44,276 nt of DNA from CAYLJO01 sp964383905 (GTDB lineage Bacteria > Acidobacteriota > Blastocatellia > Pyrinomonadales > Pyrinomonadaceae). A program made the translations under genes and the position numbers. Below, piece by piece: positions 1-8,131 of the stretch. How positions within the stretch are numbered: the first letter of the stretch is position 1; each line of letters opens with the position of its first letter. The notes beneath the pieces are model-generated. The model saw nothing but the letters and a program-made list of their open reading frames with translations. It was not told the origin of the DNA and ran no database searches. The DNA lies in contig CAYLJO010000020.1 of assembly GCA_964383905.1 (NCBI GenBank), forward strand, positions 1-44,276, in the 5' to 3' direction.

Positions 1-163
1 CCGCCTGATTCGTCACGAGGATGGCGAGCCAGCCCGCATCATTCAAGAGACGCACGGCCTGAGCCGCGTACGGAAAAACTCGGTACCGTGACGGATGATT
101 GACGTAGCCGACTTCGTCCGAGATTGTGCCGTCCCGATCTATAAACACCGAGCGCCGCCTCAT
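1..163 (-). CDS. gmhB: D-glycero-beta-D-manno-heptose-1,7-bisphosphate 7-phosphatase, 3' end cut by window
   Basis: This is the N-terminal ~54 residues of a HAD-superfamily (HAD-IIIA, GmhB/histidinol-phosphatase type) phosphatase; the rest lies to the left of the window. The N-terminus reads MRRRSVFIDRDGTI, the DxDGT motif that holds the nucleophilic Asp (D9) and the acid/base Asp (D11), followed by EVGYV and, near the cut, LVTNQ, all typical of GmhB. The ATG overlaps the TGA of the upstream heptosyltransferase (ATGA), so the two are probably translationally coupled. GmhB removes the 7-phosphate in the ADP-heptose pathway that feeds WaaF, which fits the neighbour. A histidinol-phosphatase role is possible for this fold but less likely beside waaF. 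Confidence 0.85.
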   Translation of the reverse strand, partial: MRRRSVFIDRDGTISDEVGYVNHPSRYRVFPYAAQAVRLLNDAGWLAILVTNQA

Positions 164-1248
164 GCTTCGACCCCCACTGCCTCGCGCTTGATGAGCGCAC
201 AGGTGCGCGCAAAGACTTCGGCGGGCGTAATTGCCGTCATACATCGATGGTCAATCGGGCAATCTCTTAACATGCAGGGCGCGCAGTCGGGCGGACGCCT
301 GACGATCTCCGCGGTGCGTGAGAAAGGACGCGTTGTGGCCGGGTCGGTCGGGCCGAAGATCACGAGGACGGGTCGGTCGAGAGCGGCGGAAATATGCGCC
401 GGGCCCGTGTCGTTCGTTACCAGGATATCCGTGATACTGAGGACGGCGACAGCTTGCGCGAGGTCTGTCTGGCCGGTGAGCATGATCGGCTCACGACTCA
501 TACGCTCGCTTACTTTACGCGACACCTCGAGTTCGTCCGGTGCACCGATAAGCGCAACGTTTGCCTCAAGCCTCTCGATTAACCGATCGGCCAGCTCGGC
601 ATAGTAATCTGCGGGCCAGCGCTTGGCGCGGCTGTTGGTTGAGCCGGGACAGAGCGCGACGAGTGGGCGGTGAAGGCGCGCGCCGTGCGCGCGGAGAAGT
701 TCGCGCGCCTCTTCTTTACGCGCCATCGAGACGCCGAGAGCAAATTGTGGCTCGTGTCTGTCGATGTCTGAAGCGCCGTAAAGAAGGCGTTCCAGTTCAC
801 CAATAATATTGAGGTAGTAAAAAACTTCGTGTCGTTCGCCGCGCCACGCGGGTAGTCGCAGCGCGTGTGTAAGCAGCATGCTGCGGCCCTCGGTGGCGTA
901 ACCCAAACGCCACGGGACGCGCCCGCCCGCGGCAATCAACGCGGCTTCAAACGCGTTTTGAAACAGCACCGCGAGGTCGAAGTGACGGCGACGCCATTCT
1001 CGCGCTTGTCGAGCGACGGCGCGCGGGCCGCCGGGGCGGCGGTCATACAGCAAGAGATCATCAAGAAAATTTGCGTCTGCGAAAAGCCCTTTGGCCCACG
1101 GGCGCACGGCCAGCGTCACACGCGCGTGTGGCAGGACGCGACGCAATTCATGCAGCGCTGGAATGGTCATGACCGCATCGCCGACCCAGTTGGTGCCGCG
1201 CACGACGACGCTCCTGATCTTGTCCGGCTGGAAGTCACGCCCTTTCAT
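160..1248 (-). CDS. waaF: ADP-heptose--LPS heptosyltransferase II
   Basis: A 362-residue glycosyltransferase family 9 protein that adds heptose from ADP-heptose to the LPS inner core at the cytoplasmic face of the inner membrane. Near the N-terminus the motif GTNWVGDAVMTIPAL is the family II signature. The C-terminal half carries the nucleotide-sugar region LCPGSTNSRAKRWP and the strongly conserved TNDTGPAHISAAL and FGPTDPATTRP motifs. Length is normal for WaaF (about 350). The ATG overlaps the TGA of the upstream epimerase by four bases, and its own stop overlaps gmhB, so it sits inside an operon. It marks a heptose-containing LPS core in this organism. Confidence 0.92.
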   Translation of the reverse strand: MKGRDFQPDKIRSVVVRGTNWVGDAVMTIPALHELRRVLPHARVTLAVRPWAKGLFADANFLDDLLLYDRRPGGPRAVARQAREWRRRHFDLAVLFQNAFEAALIAAGGRVPWRLGYATEGRSMLLTHALRLPAWRGERHEVFYYLNIIGELERLLYGASDIDRHEPQFALGVSMARKEEARELLRAHGARLHRPLVALCPGSTNSRAKRWPADYYAELADRLIERLEANVALIGAPDELEVSRKVSERMSREPIMLTGQTDLAQAVAVLSITDILVTNDTGPAHISAALDRPVLVIFGPTDPATTRPFSRTAEIVRRPPDCAPCMLRDCPIDHRCMTAITPAEVFARTCALIKREAVGVEA

Positions 1249-2087
1249 AATAAACTGCGCAATCCTTCCTCCATCCCTATTTGCGGCTGCCAGGCTAGTT
1301 CGTCCTGTATACGAGTCAGATCGGAAATATAGTTGATAGGCGTCGGCGCGGGTAGCCGCACGTCTTCATCTATGACGGGGCTGCATTGGATCAAGCCCGC
1401 GACTGTATCAATAATCTCGCGCAGTGTCGCCGCGTTACGGGCGCCGCCGCCTAGATTATACAAGCCATATTGGCGTGAAGAATCAATGAAAGCGCGGCAG
1501 GCGTGCGAGAAATCGTCGACGTGCAAAATGTCGCGCACGGGCTTGCCATCGAGCGGCAATCGGATGGGCCAACCGCGCTTGACCGATTCTACGTAATGGG
1601 TGACAAAGCCCGGCTCGTTACCTTCGGAAGGCCGGGCGTAAACGGTCGAGAGGCGAAAAATACAGGCGCGGAAATTTTTCGTATGCGCATAATATTCAGC
1701 GAAGCGTTCGCCGATCAGCTTGGACCATTCGAGCGCCGACTGGCCACAGTAATCCGTGCTGCAGGTCTCCGGTACTTCCCTGTACTTATCTGCGAACGGG
1801 CCGTAAACATCTTTCGTCGAAGCGTAGATGAAGACGGAGTTCGGTTGCATGTGACGGAGAATGTTGGCGGTGCCCTCGACGTTCGTGCGAAAGCAGCTTT
1901 CGGCCGCCGCCGGCCCTTTGTCCAGGTGCGCGGCCAGGTGTATGACCACGTCGTAGTCAGAGACGAGCGCGGCGTCGTGCGGATTCAGCACGTCGAGATG
2001 CGCACGGCGCGAAAAATCGTCGGCATTGAAGAAGGTGCGAACGTGCGTGCCAAGGTAACCGCTGCCGCCTGTCACGATAATTTTCAA
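1245..2087 (-). CDS. NAD-dependent epimerase/dehydratase (extended SDR) with atypical active site
   Basis: A 280-residue extended short-chain dehydrogenase/reductase with the Rossmann motif TGGSGYLG at residues 6-13 and the STKDVYG segment around residue 90. The usual YxxxK catalytic pair is not intact: Lys123 is present (LEWSKLIGE) but the residue four before it is Leu119, not Tyr. The family acts on nucleotide-activated sugars; the substrate cannot be named, though the operon with waaF and gmhB suggests LPS sugar metabolism. The start is TTG, forming a TTGA overlap with the stop of the K+ channel gene; no ATG lies near, and the Rossmann strand MKIIVTGG begins exactly here. It is shorter than many epimerases (about 310-330). 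Confidence 0.8.
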   Translation of the reverse strand: MKIIVTGGSGYLGTHVRTFFNADDFSRRAHLDVLNPHDAALVSDYDVVIHLAAHLDKGPAAAESCFRTNVEGTANILRHMQPNSVFIYASTKDVYGPFADKYREVPETCSTDYCGQSALEWSKLIGERFAEYYAHTKNFRACIFRLSTVYARPSEGNEPGFVTHYVESVKRGWPIRLPLDGKPVRDILHVDDFSHACRAFIDSSRQYGLYNLGGGARNAATLREIIDTVAGLIQCSPVIDEDVRLPAPTPINYISDLTRIQDELAWQPQIGMEEGLRSLL

Positions 2088-3154
2088 GCTCGATCTTTCC
2101 TGCTTTGCGATTCAATCGCTTCTTGCGCCCCGCGTGAGAGCGCGTCGAGCCGGGCGAGCGAGTCGACGCGACCGATGGCGATCAACACGTCCCCACTTTC
2201 GATGAAGGTGTCACCCGTCGGGTTGAATAACACCTGGCCACTTCGGCGTCGGATGCTGACAATCACGATATCCAGCTCGGAGCGGATATTTGTGAAGCGG
2301 AGTTTGCACCCGGCGAGAGGCGAGGCGGATTTGACCTCGACTTGCTCCAGTTCAAGATCGGGATTGGCTTCCGTAATTGAGTCTATAAAATCATGGACGG
2401 CAGGTTTCATCAAGGCCTGCGCCATGCGGTGACTGCCGATGAGCGTCGGGGCGACCACACGGTTCGCCCCGGCCCGGATCAATTTCGCTTCAGCCTGCTC
2501 TTCGACGGCGCGCGCAACAATATGCAGGTCGCGATTGAGATCGCGGGCTGTCAGTACGACGTAAACGTTTTCGGCGTCGTCGGGCAGGCAGGCGACCAGA
2601 CCGCGCGCGCGTTCCACACCGGCTTCGCGCAGGGTCTCTTCAAGTGTTGCATCGCGGACGAGGACAAAGATTCCGCGTTCAGACAGTGCGGAAACCTTCT
2701 GCGGGTCCTTTTCGATGACGACAAAGGGGGACCCGGCCCGTTCAATGTCGCGTATGATGTGCGAGCCGACGCGTCCCGCGCCGCAGATGATAAAATGTTG
2801 CCGGAGTTTGTTCATTTCGCGGTGGCGGCGGCGCGCGCCAAAAGCGGCAACCATTTCCGACTGCACAATCGTCTGTATGGTGCTCGAGAGAGCGTAGGCC
2901 ACGGTGCCCACGCCCATGATCATGAAAATAGTGGCAAAGATGCGTCCCCGCGAGCTTTGCGGGGTGATATCGCCGTAACCCACGGTGGTTACGGTCTGCA
3001 CCGTCACGTAGAGGCTATCTGTCAGAGACCACCCTTCGATGAGGTGAAATCCCAGCGTGCCGAGTGTAATAGCCGCGGCCAGGGCGATCAGCGCATAGCG
3101 GATGCGAAACCGTCTTCTCGTCAGGAGGCGCGAATTCGCCGACGTAAAACTCAT
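2084..3154 (-). CDS. Two-TM potassium channel with RCK (TrkA-N/TrkA-C) domains
   Basis: A 356-residue MthK-like K+ channel. Residues ~19-39 form the first membrane helix, then the pore loop carries the selectivity filter TVGYGD (57-62), followed by a second helix (~70-93). After a basic linker, a RCK_N/TrkA-N Rossmann domain begins near residue 117 with FIICGAGRVGSHI, the nucleotide- or ion-binding glycine motif, and a TrkA-C domain closes the protein (residues ~270-340). Such channels pass K+ through the inner membrane under cytoplasmic ligand control. It is the first gene of the four-gene minus-strand operon. The ATG at 3154 is preceded by a weak GGTGG. A functional link to the LPS genes downstream is not obvious. 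Confidence 0.9.
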   Translation of the reverse strand: MSFTSANSRLLTRRRFRIRYALIALAAAITLGTLGFHLIEGWSLTDSLYVTVQTVTTVGYGDITPQSSRGRIFATIFMIMGVGTVAYALSSTIQTIVQSEMVAAFGARRRHREMNKLRQHFIICGAGRVGSHIIRDIERAGSPFVVIEKDPQKVSALSERGIFVLVRDATLEETLREAGVERARGLVACLPDDAENVYVVLTARDLNRDLHIVARAVEEQAEAKLIRAGANRVVAPTLIGSHRMAQALMKPAVHDFIDSITEANPDLELEQVEVKSASPLAGCKLRFTNIRSELDIVIVSIRRRSGQVLFNPTGDTFIESGDVLIAIGRVDSLARLDALSRGAQEAIESQSRKDRA

Positions 3155-3230
3155 GTGCCACCGCTTGCATCAAACTGACCGCGAGCGAACCTGCCACGGT
3201 AGCGAAAAGCCGAGGCGGGTGTCAATCGAC

Positions 3231-3265
3231 GGTTTACAGTTGCGGGTTTACGGTTTACAGTTCCT
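3231..3265. repeat. Short heptamer repeat (STRR-like)
   Basis: The heptamer GGTTTAC occurs three times in strict 7-base register (3231, 3245, 3252), with the related AGTTGCG and AGTTCCT units at 3238 and 3259. As a result CGGTTTACAGTT is repeated directly at 3230-3241 and 3251-3262. It lies in the 171-base gap between the divergent K+ channel and PBP genes. It resembles the short tandemly repeated repetitive sequences known from cyanobacteria. No function is visible. Confidence 0.7.
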
Positions 3266-3325
3266 GCTAGCGGTCATGAGGGGTCAGCGATCGAGCGACG
3301 GGGTCACATCCCGTTCCCGTCGCCC

Positions 3326-6127
3326 ATGACTTACTTACTTCCCGTATATCGCTTTCATATGGCTGTTCGACACCCACCAGAGAATCGCGTCCCCCCGGTC
3401 GTGCGCACCGGCGGCAAGGGGTCGCGCCGCCCGCCACGTATTGTAAAGTATCAGGAGCCGGAAGACGGCTTCTTTCGCCGGTGGTGGCGGCGCCTCTTGC
3501 GCCCCCCCGTGATTATCGCGCTCGTATTTCTCACAACCGTCGTCATCGGTCTTCTCGGGTACTACTGGTGGATCTTCTCCGCGCGGATTGATCGTCTCCT
3601 GAGCGGCGAGATCTTCACCCGTTCGGCGGGCATTTATGCCGCGCCGGTGGATTTACGCGCCGGCGAAAGTCTCCCCCTTGACGGTCTGGTGAGTCACCTG
3701 CAACACGCGGGGTACGTCGAGAAAACGCAGCAGGCCGACAGCGCGCGGGGTCGTTACACTATCGAGGGCTCGAACGTCCTGGTGGAGCCGGGCGCGGACG
3801 CAAGTGTGGATGGGCACTTGGCGTTCCCACGCCTGCGCATAGTGTATGCGCGCGGTGGCCGCACGATCGCCGCCATCGTCGATCCGGGCAGCGGCGCGCG
3901 GCTTGATAGGGCGCAGCTTGAGCCCGAACTGATTAGCTCAGTCACGGGGCGCGAGCGGGCAAAGCGCAGAGTGGTCGGCTTCAATGATCTGCCGCCGCAC
4001 CTCGTCAAAGCGATCACGGTCACAGAGGATCGAACATTCTTCGAGCATTACGGCGTGAATATACGCGGCATCCTGCGTGCGCTCGTCCGGCGCTATGAGG
4101 CCGATCCGGCTTCGCCGCTGGCGCGCCAGGGTGGGTCAAGCATTACTCAGCAGCTCGTCAAAAATTTATTGCTTTCGCCTGAGCGCACCTGGCGGCGCAA
4201 AATCGCCGAAGCCTACATGTCGATCATTCTGGAGACGCGACTCTCCAAGGAGCAGATTTTCGCGCTCTATTGCAACGAAGTATATTTAGGCCAACAGGCC
4301 GGATTTTCGATTAACGGGTTCGGCGAAGCCTCTGACGCTTATTTCAATAAAGACATCACCACGCTCTCGCTGCCCGAATCAGCCTTCCTTGCCGGCCTGA
4401 TTCGCAGCCCGAACCGTTACAACCCGTACCGCGATATCAGCACAGCGACGGCGCGGCGCAATCAGGTTTTACAATCGATGGCTGAAGTCGGCGCGATCAC
4501 CCAGGCGGAAGCCGAACAGGCCACGGCCACGCCCCTCAAGCCGCCTCCCGTCAAAGGCCGCATCGATGCGTCGGATGCGCCCTACTTCGTCGATTATACA
4601 CAGACCCTCTTGAGTGAGCTGATTACAGGACAGGGAGGGGCGGCGCAACATCTGCGTATCTATACGACGATAGATATGGATCTGCAGCGCGCCGCTTACG
4701 CGGCGGTGACAAAACAACTCGCCGCCCTCGATAAAGTCGAAGCGCGACGGCATATCGAGCCTGGCACCTTGCAGGCCGCGCTGGTAGCAATGAACGCGCG
4801 CACCGGCGAGATCATCGCCATGGTTGGCGGGCGCGATTATGCGAAGAGCCAACTCAATCGCGCCGCCGATGCGATGCGCCAGCCCGGCTCCGTCTTCAAG
4901 CCTTTCGTTTACGCGACGGCGCTCAACACCGCCTATGATCCGGTGCCGCGTGTCATTACACCCGCGACCGTCTACCTGGACGAGCCGAAAACATTCACCT
5001 ATGACAACCAGGAATACTCGCCCGGCAACATGGGTGAGAAGTACTCATACCAGCCGGTCACACTGCGCGACGCGCTGGTTCACAGCTTGAACGTCGTGAC
5101 CGTTGACGTGGCGATGGAAGTAACTATCGGCCGGGTGATGAATCTGGCCGCCAAAGCCGGGTTGCCCAGGGTTCAAAAAGCCTATCCTGCGATGGCCCTC
5201 GGCGCGAGCGAAGCAACACCCCTTCAGGTGGCCTCCGCCTACACCGTTTTCGCCAATAACGGCACGCGCGCCACCCCGGTTGCTATTAAACGTGTCACGA
5301 CCGGTCAGGGCGTCACCATCGCCGCCCCCGCCGCGCAGAAGAGTCAGGTGCTGCGCCCGGATGTCGCTTACGTGATGACGTCCTTCATGAAGGACGTCAT
5401 CAATCGGGGCACGGCGGCGAAGGTTCGCGCGCGAGGCTTCAAGGCCAACGTCGCGGGTAAGACCGGCACCTCTCGTGATGGATGGTTCGCGGGCTACACA
5501 CCGAATTTAGTTTGCGCCGTGTGGGTCGGCTTCGACGACGGCTCACAACTGGGCCTGACCGGGGCGGATTCAGCGCTCCCGATCTGGGCAGACTTTATGA
5601 CCGCTGCGCTCGCCGCTCACCCCGACTGGGGCGGCGATTGGCAGATGCCCGAAGGTATCCAACAGGCTGAAATTGACCCGCGGACAGGACTCCTCGCCTC
5701 CGCTGATGATCCGAACAAACGCACCGAGTTGTTCATCAACGGCACGGCGCCGACCGCTCAGAGCGAGCCGTCGCCAGGCGAAACCGCGACGCCCGCCGCC
5801 GCGACGACGGATCCGCGCCATGACGAGGTCACGCCTGCGCCTGTGCCGCTGCCCGAGGTTTCGCCGCCCCCCCCGCCGCCTCGCGCCAGACCGACACCGA
5901 AGAGCGACGGGCATGGCACGCTTTACGATGGAGATACGCGCTTGCAGGGCACCATCACACTCGACATTGATCCAACCACCGGGCTGATCGCTGTGCCGAC
6001 GTGTCCCGTCATCCGCACTAAAACTTTCGTCATCGGGCAGGAGCCACATGAGTACTGCGGCCCGGAACATCACAACGGCAGGACCAATGCGCCTTCCGCG
6101 ACGCGCCCGCGCCTTGTCTCGCCTTGA
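3326..6127 (+). CDS. mrcB: Bifunctional penicillin-binding protein, PBP1b type (glycosyltransferase + transpeptidase)
   Basis: A class A PBP that polymerises and crosslinks peptidoglycan. Numbering is from the ATG at 3326; an in-frame ATG at 3359 (MAVRHPP) is an equally possible start, and neither has a clear ribosome site. A basic cytoplasmic tail and one membrane helix (~65-88) are followed by a UB2H-like region (~110-200), as in PBP1b. The GT51 domain has TEDRTFFEHYG (catalytic Glu234) and GGSSITQQLVKNL. The transpeptidase has SxxK in QPGSVFKPF (Ser522), SLN and KTGTS (Lys712). The C-terminus is a Pro-rich linker between two related units, IDPRTGLLA and IDPTTGLIA; only the second carries a Cys pair. 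The gene stands alone and converges on the iscU-like gene. Confidence 0.93.
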   Translation: MTYLLPVYRFHMAVRHPPENRVPPVVRTGGKGSRRPPRIVKYQEPEDGFFRRWWRRLLRPPVIIALVFLTTVVIGLLGYYWWIFSARIDRLLSGEIFTRSAGIYAAPVDLRAGESLPLDGLVSHLQHAGYVEKTQQADSARGRYTIEGSNVLVEPGADASVDGHLAFPRLRIVYARGGRTIAAIVDPGSGARLDRAQLEPELISSVTGRERAKRRVVGFNDLPPHLVKAITVTEDRTFFEHYGVNIRGILRALVRRYEADPASPLARQGGSSITQQLVKNLLLSPERTWRRKIAEAYMSIILETRLSKEQIFALYCNEVYLGQQAGFSINGFGEASDAYFNKDITTLSLPESAFLAGLIRSPNRYNPYRDISTATARRNQVLQSMAEVGAITQAEAEQATATPLKPPPVKGRIDASDAPYFVDYTQTLLSELITGQGGAAQHLRIYTTIDMDLQRAAYAAVTKQLAALDKVEARRHIEPGTLQAALVAMNARTGEIIAMVGGRDYAKSQLNRAADAMRQPGSVFKPFVYATALNTAYDPVPRVITPATVYLDEPKTFTYDNQEYSPGNMGEKYSYQPVTLRDALVHSLNVVTVDVAMEVTIGRVMNLAAKAGLPRVQKAYPAMALGASEATPLQVASAYTVFANNGTRATPVAIKRVTTGQGVTIAAPAAQKSQVLRPDVAYVMTSFMKDVINRGTAAKVRARGFKANVAGKTGTSRDGWFAGYTPNLVCAVWVGFDDGSQLGLTGADSALPIWADFMTAALAAHPDWGGDWQMPEGIQQAEIDPRTGLLASADDPNKRTELFINGTAPTAQSEPSPGETATPAAATTDPRHDEVTPAPVPLPEVSPPPPPPRARPTPKSDGHGTLYDGDTRLQGTITLDIDPTTGLIAVPTCPVIRTKTFVIGQEPHEYCGPEHHNGRTNAPSATRPRLVSP

Positions 6128-6178
6128 AAGAGCGGCGAGTTAATCAACCGGATTCGTGGCGGCCACTATTGCCAGGGT

Positions 6179-6604
6179 TTAAGTTGCCGCTGCCTCCAAT
6201 GCCGCGCGCAGTGTTTCAATAGCCAGAGCCGCGGCGTGCTGCTTGCGGGCGGGTAAACCGTCAAGCGCATGCACGATCTCCTGCCGTGTGAGCCGCGCAG
6301 CCTCTTCCACCCTCATCCCTTCGATCCTTTCGGCGAGCACCGAGCCACAGGCGATCGTCGGCGCGCAGCCGTAAGCAAGAAAGCGGACGGCATCAATGCG
6401 GCCGTCCCGTAGATGTAATGAAAGACGCAGGCGGTCACCGCAAACAGGATTCGTCTGCTCCACAGTGACATCGGGGGCGGCGAGTTCGCCCACATTACGC
6501 GGGTTAGTTAGATGATCTTGAAAAGCAGCGGAGTAGGCCAAGATTAAGTCTCGAGGGTTGAGTTCCGGGTTCTCTCTCTTAACTCGGCACCCGGAGCTCA
6601 ACAC
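6179..6604 (-). CDS. iscU: IscU/NifU-N-like Fe-S cluster scaffold, atypical cysteines
   Basis: An IscU-type scaffold that would receive sulfur from the desulfurase encoded just upstream. The fold is recognisable from YSAAFQDHLTNPRNVG, NPVCGD and GCAPTIACGS. The third ligand Cys, normally in a KxHCS motif, is absent: the sequence reads LPARKQHAAALA. An extra Cys occurs in ACGS. The drawn start is a GTG eight bases after the iscS stop. A TTG at 6541 (LAYSAAFQDHL) matches the usual family N-terminus better and would leave the first 21 residues, which overlap a heptamer-type inverted repeat, untranslated; I regard that start as quite possible. Family proteins are about 125-150 residues. A role as a divergent scaffold or carrier is inferred. 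Confidence 0.82.
   Translation of the reverse strand: MLSSGCRVKRENPELNPRDLILAYSAAFQDHLTNPRNVGELAAPDVTVEQTNPVCGDRLRLSLHLRDGRIDAVRFLAYGCAPTIACGSVLAERIEGMRVEEAARLTRQEIVHALDGLPARKQHAAALAIETLRAALEAAAT
6553..6602. repeat. Inverted repeat of heptamer type between iscS and iscU-like gene
   Basis: Arms 6557-6570 and 6589-6602 are complementary over 14 bases with one mismatch, around an 18-base loop. The sequence reads in 7-base units related to GAGTTCC on the left and their complements (AACTCGG, AGCTCAA) on the right. The structure would form a hairpin in the iscS-iscU transcript and overlaps the longest reading of the iscU-like gene, which argues for a start further downstream. Confidence 0.65.
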
Positions 6605-6612
6605 TTATTGAT

Positions 6613-7845
6613 TTAAACTGCGCCAGCAGTTTCGCGCTCACATGCACGCTCCGCGACCGTTTTCTGGTAAAGCGGGGAGAGCCGGCGCAAATTTTGTACG
6701 GCGCGCGACAAGACTTCCAGCACGTAATCAATATCCTCTTCACTGTTCTCTTTGCCGAAGCTGAAGCGCATTGAGCCACGCGCCAGTTCGTCATTGCGGC
6801 CGAGCGCGCGTATGACGGGCGACGGCTCCAGCGACCCCGAGGAACAGGCTGAGCCCGTCGAGACGGCAACACCCTGCAAATCAAGGCTGATCAATAAGCC
6901 TTCACCTTCGATATAGCGGAAAGAGAGGTTTGACAGGTGTGGCAAACGCTTTGTGCGATCGCCGTTGAAAACAATCTCCTTAATGCGCCCTGCCGCCCCG
7001 GATTCGAATTTATCGCGCAAACGGCGTACGTGTTCGGCGCGTGTGTCCAACTCGCGCCGCGCCAGTTCCGCCGCCGCGCCGAAGGCGACGATCCCGGCAA
7101 CCGCTTCCGTCCCGGCACGACGCTCCCGCTCCTGATGCCCGCCGACATTCTGCGCAATAAGGCGCACGCCTCGCCGCACGAAAAGCGCGCCGACCCCTTT
7201 CGGCGCGTAAAGCTTGTGTGCCGAGAGTGACAGCAGATCGCAGCCGAGCTTCTCGATATCCAAAGGCATCCGCCCGGCGGCTTGAACCGCGTCTGTGTGA
7301 AACCAGAGATGACGGCGGCCCGCCAGGCGTTCTTCCCGCACCAGTGCGCCGATCTCCGCAATGGGTTGGATCGTTCCAATCTCATTATTGGCAAGCATCA
7401 CGGTGATTAACACCGTGTCGGGTCTAAGCGCCGCGCGCACGTCCTCAAGACGCACTATCCCGTCGTCGTAAACCGGCAGCCGCGTCACACCCCATCCCCG
7501 CTTCTCTAAGGCATCGCAGAGGCCGCGCACGGATGGATGCTCGATCTGCGAGGTGATGATGTGACGACCCCAGTCAGAGGCGGCTTCGGCGAGGCCGCGC
7601 ACGGCAAGATTATTGGCTTCAGTGCCGCCGGAAAGAAAAACAATCTCAGCGGGCCGCGCGCCGATGAGCGCTGCCACCTCGCGCCGCGCACGGTCGACCG
7701 CCGCCCGCGCTTCCTGTCCGAAGGAATGCACGCTCGAAGCATTACCATACTTTTCGGTTAAATACGGCAGCATCGCTTCAACGACACGGGAATCAACCGG
7801 TGTCGTCGCGCTATTATCCAGATAAACCCTCCGTGGCGTCCGCAT
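6613..7845 (-). CDS. iscS: Cysteine desulfurase
   Basis: A 410-residue class V PLP-dependent aminotransferase-fold desulfurase that takes sulfur from cysteine for Fe-S assembly. The N-terminus MRTPRRVYLDNSATTPV, the EHPSV segment, the HTDAVQAAG motif and the PLP-binding Lys211 in LSAHKLYAPKG are present. The catalytic persulfide Cys334 sits in STGSACSSGSLEPS, a short-loop NifS/IscS (group I) arrangement. The ATG at 7845 was chosen because GGAG lies just upstream and the conserved strand starts there; an in-frame ATG 39 bases earlier would add a poorly conserved tail. It is co-oriented with and eight or more bases upstream of the scaffold gene, a normal isc pair, but no iscR, iscA, hscA or fdx is near. 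Confidence 0.93.
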   Translation of the reverse strand: MRTPRRVYLDNSATTPVDSRVVEAMLPYLTEKYGNASSVHSFGQEARAAVDRARREVAALIGARPAEIVFLSGGTEANNLAVRGLAEAASDWGRHIITSQIEHPSVRGLCDALEKRGWGVTRLPVYDDGIVRLEDVRAALRPDTVLITVMLANNEIGTIQPIAEIGALVREERLAGRRHLWFHTDAVQAAGRMPLDIEKLGCDLLSLSAHKLYAPKGVGALFVRRGVRLIAQNVGGHQERERRAGTEAVAGIVAFGAAAELARRELDTRAEHVRRLRDKFESGAAGRIKEIVFNGDRTKRLPHLSNLSFRYIEGEGLLISLDLQGVAVSTGSACSSGSLEPSPVIRALGRNDELARGSMRFSFGKENSEEDIDYVLEVLSRAVQNLRRLSPLYQKTVAERACERETAGAV

Positions 7846-8131
7846 AATCTCCAAATTCCTCTCAGTTGCCAGACCTTGTACCAACCTGACCCCACCGATT
7901 CTGCATCAGAAGGAATGGTAACTCTTTGCGCCCTGCGGGGTAAACTCGAATGCCGGCTTTAACCTGAACGATCCTCTGAGTCTAGGGTCGCATCCTTGAG
8001 GGCGTCAAGCGCTATGAAAAGTTTGTTGCGCCACGTGGCTGAGTGTTAGCATCTGCCTGGTGTGAAGCTCAATAGCTTGTCGCGGCGCATCTGCCGCCGC
8101 GCGGCACTCACTCTTGATAAAGGAAGCCCAT
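7846..8131. other. Divergent intergenic region, iscS / secreted protein
   Basis: This 286-base gap separates two divergent genes and must hold promoters for both. The only signal I can place firmly is the ribosome site AAGGAAG at 8120-8126 for the right-hand gene. A weak promoter-like pair (TTGTTG near 8021, TTAGCA 17 bases on) lies upstream of that gene. I see no small ORF, riboswitch or long hairpin. Confidence 0.4.

Noticed and set aside
1503..2432. Plus-strand ORF of 309 codons
   Set aside because: It runs antisense to the epimerase and K+ channel genes, which have clear motifs; the translated sequence has no domain.
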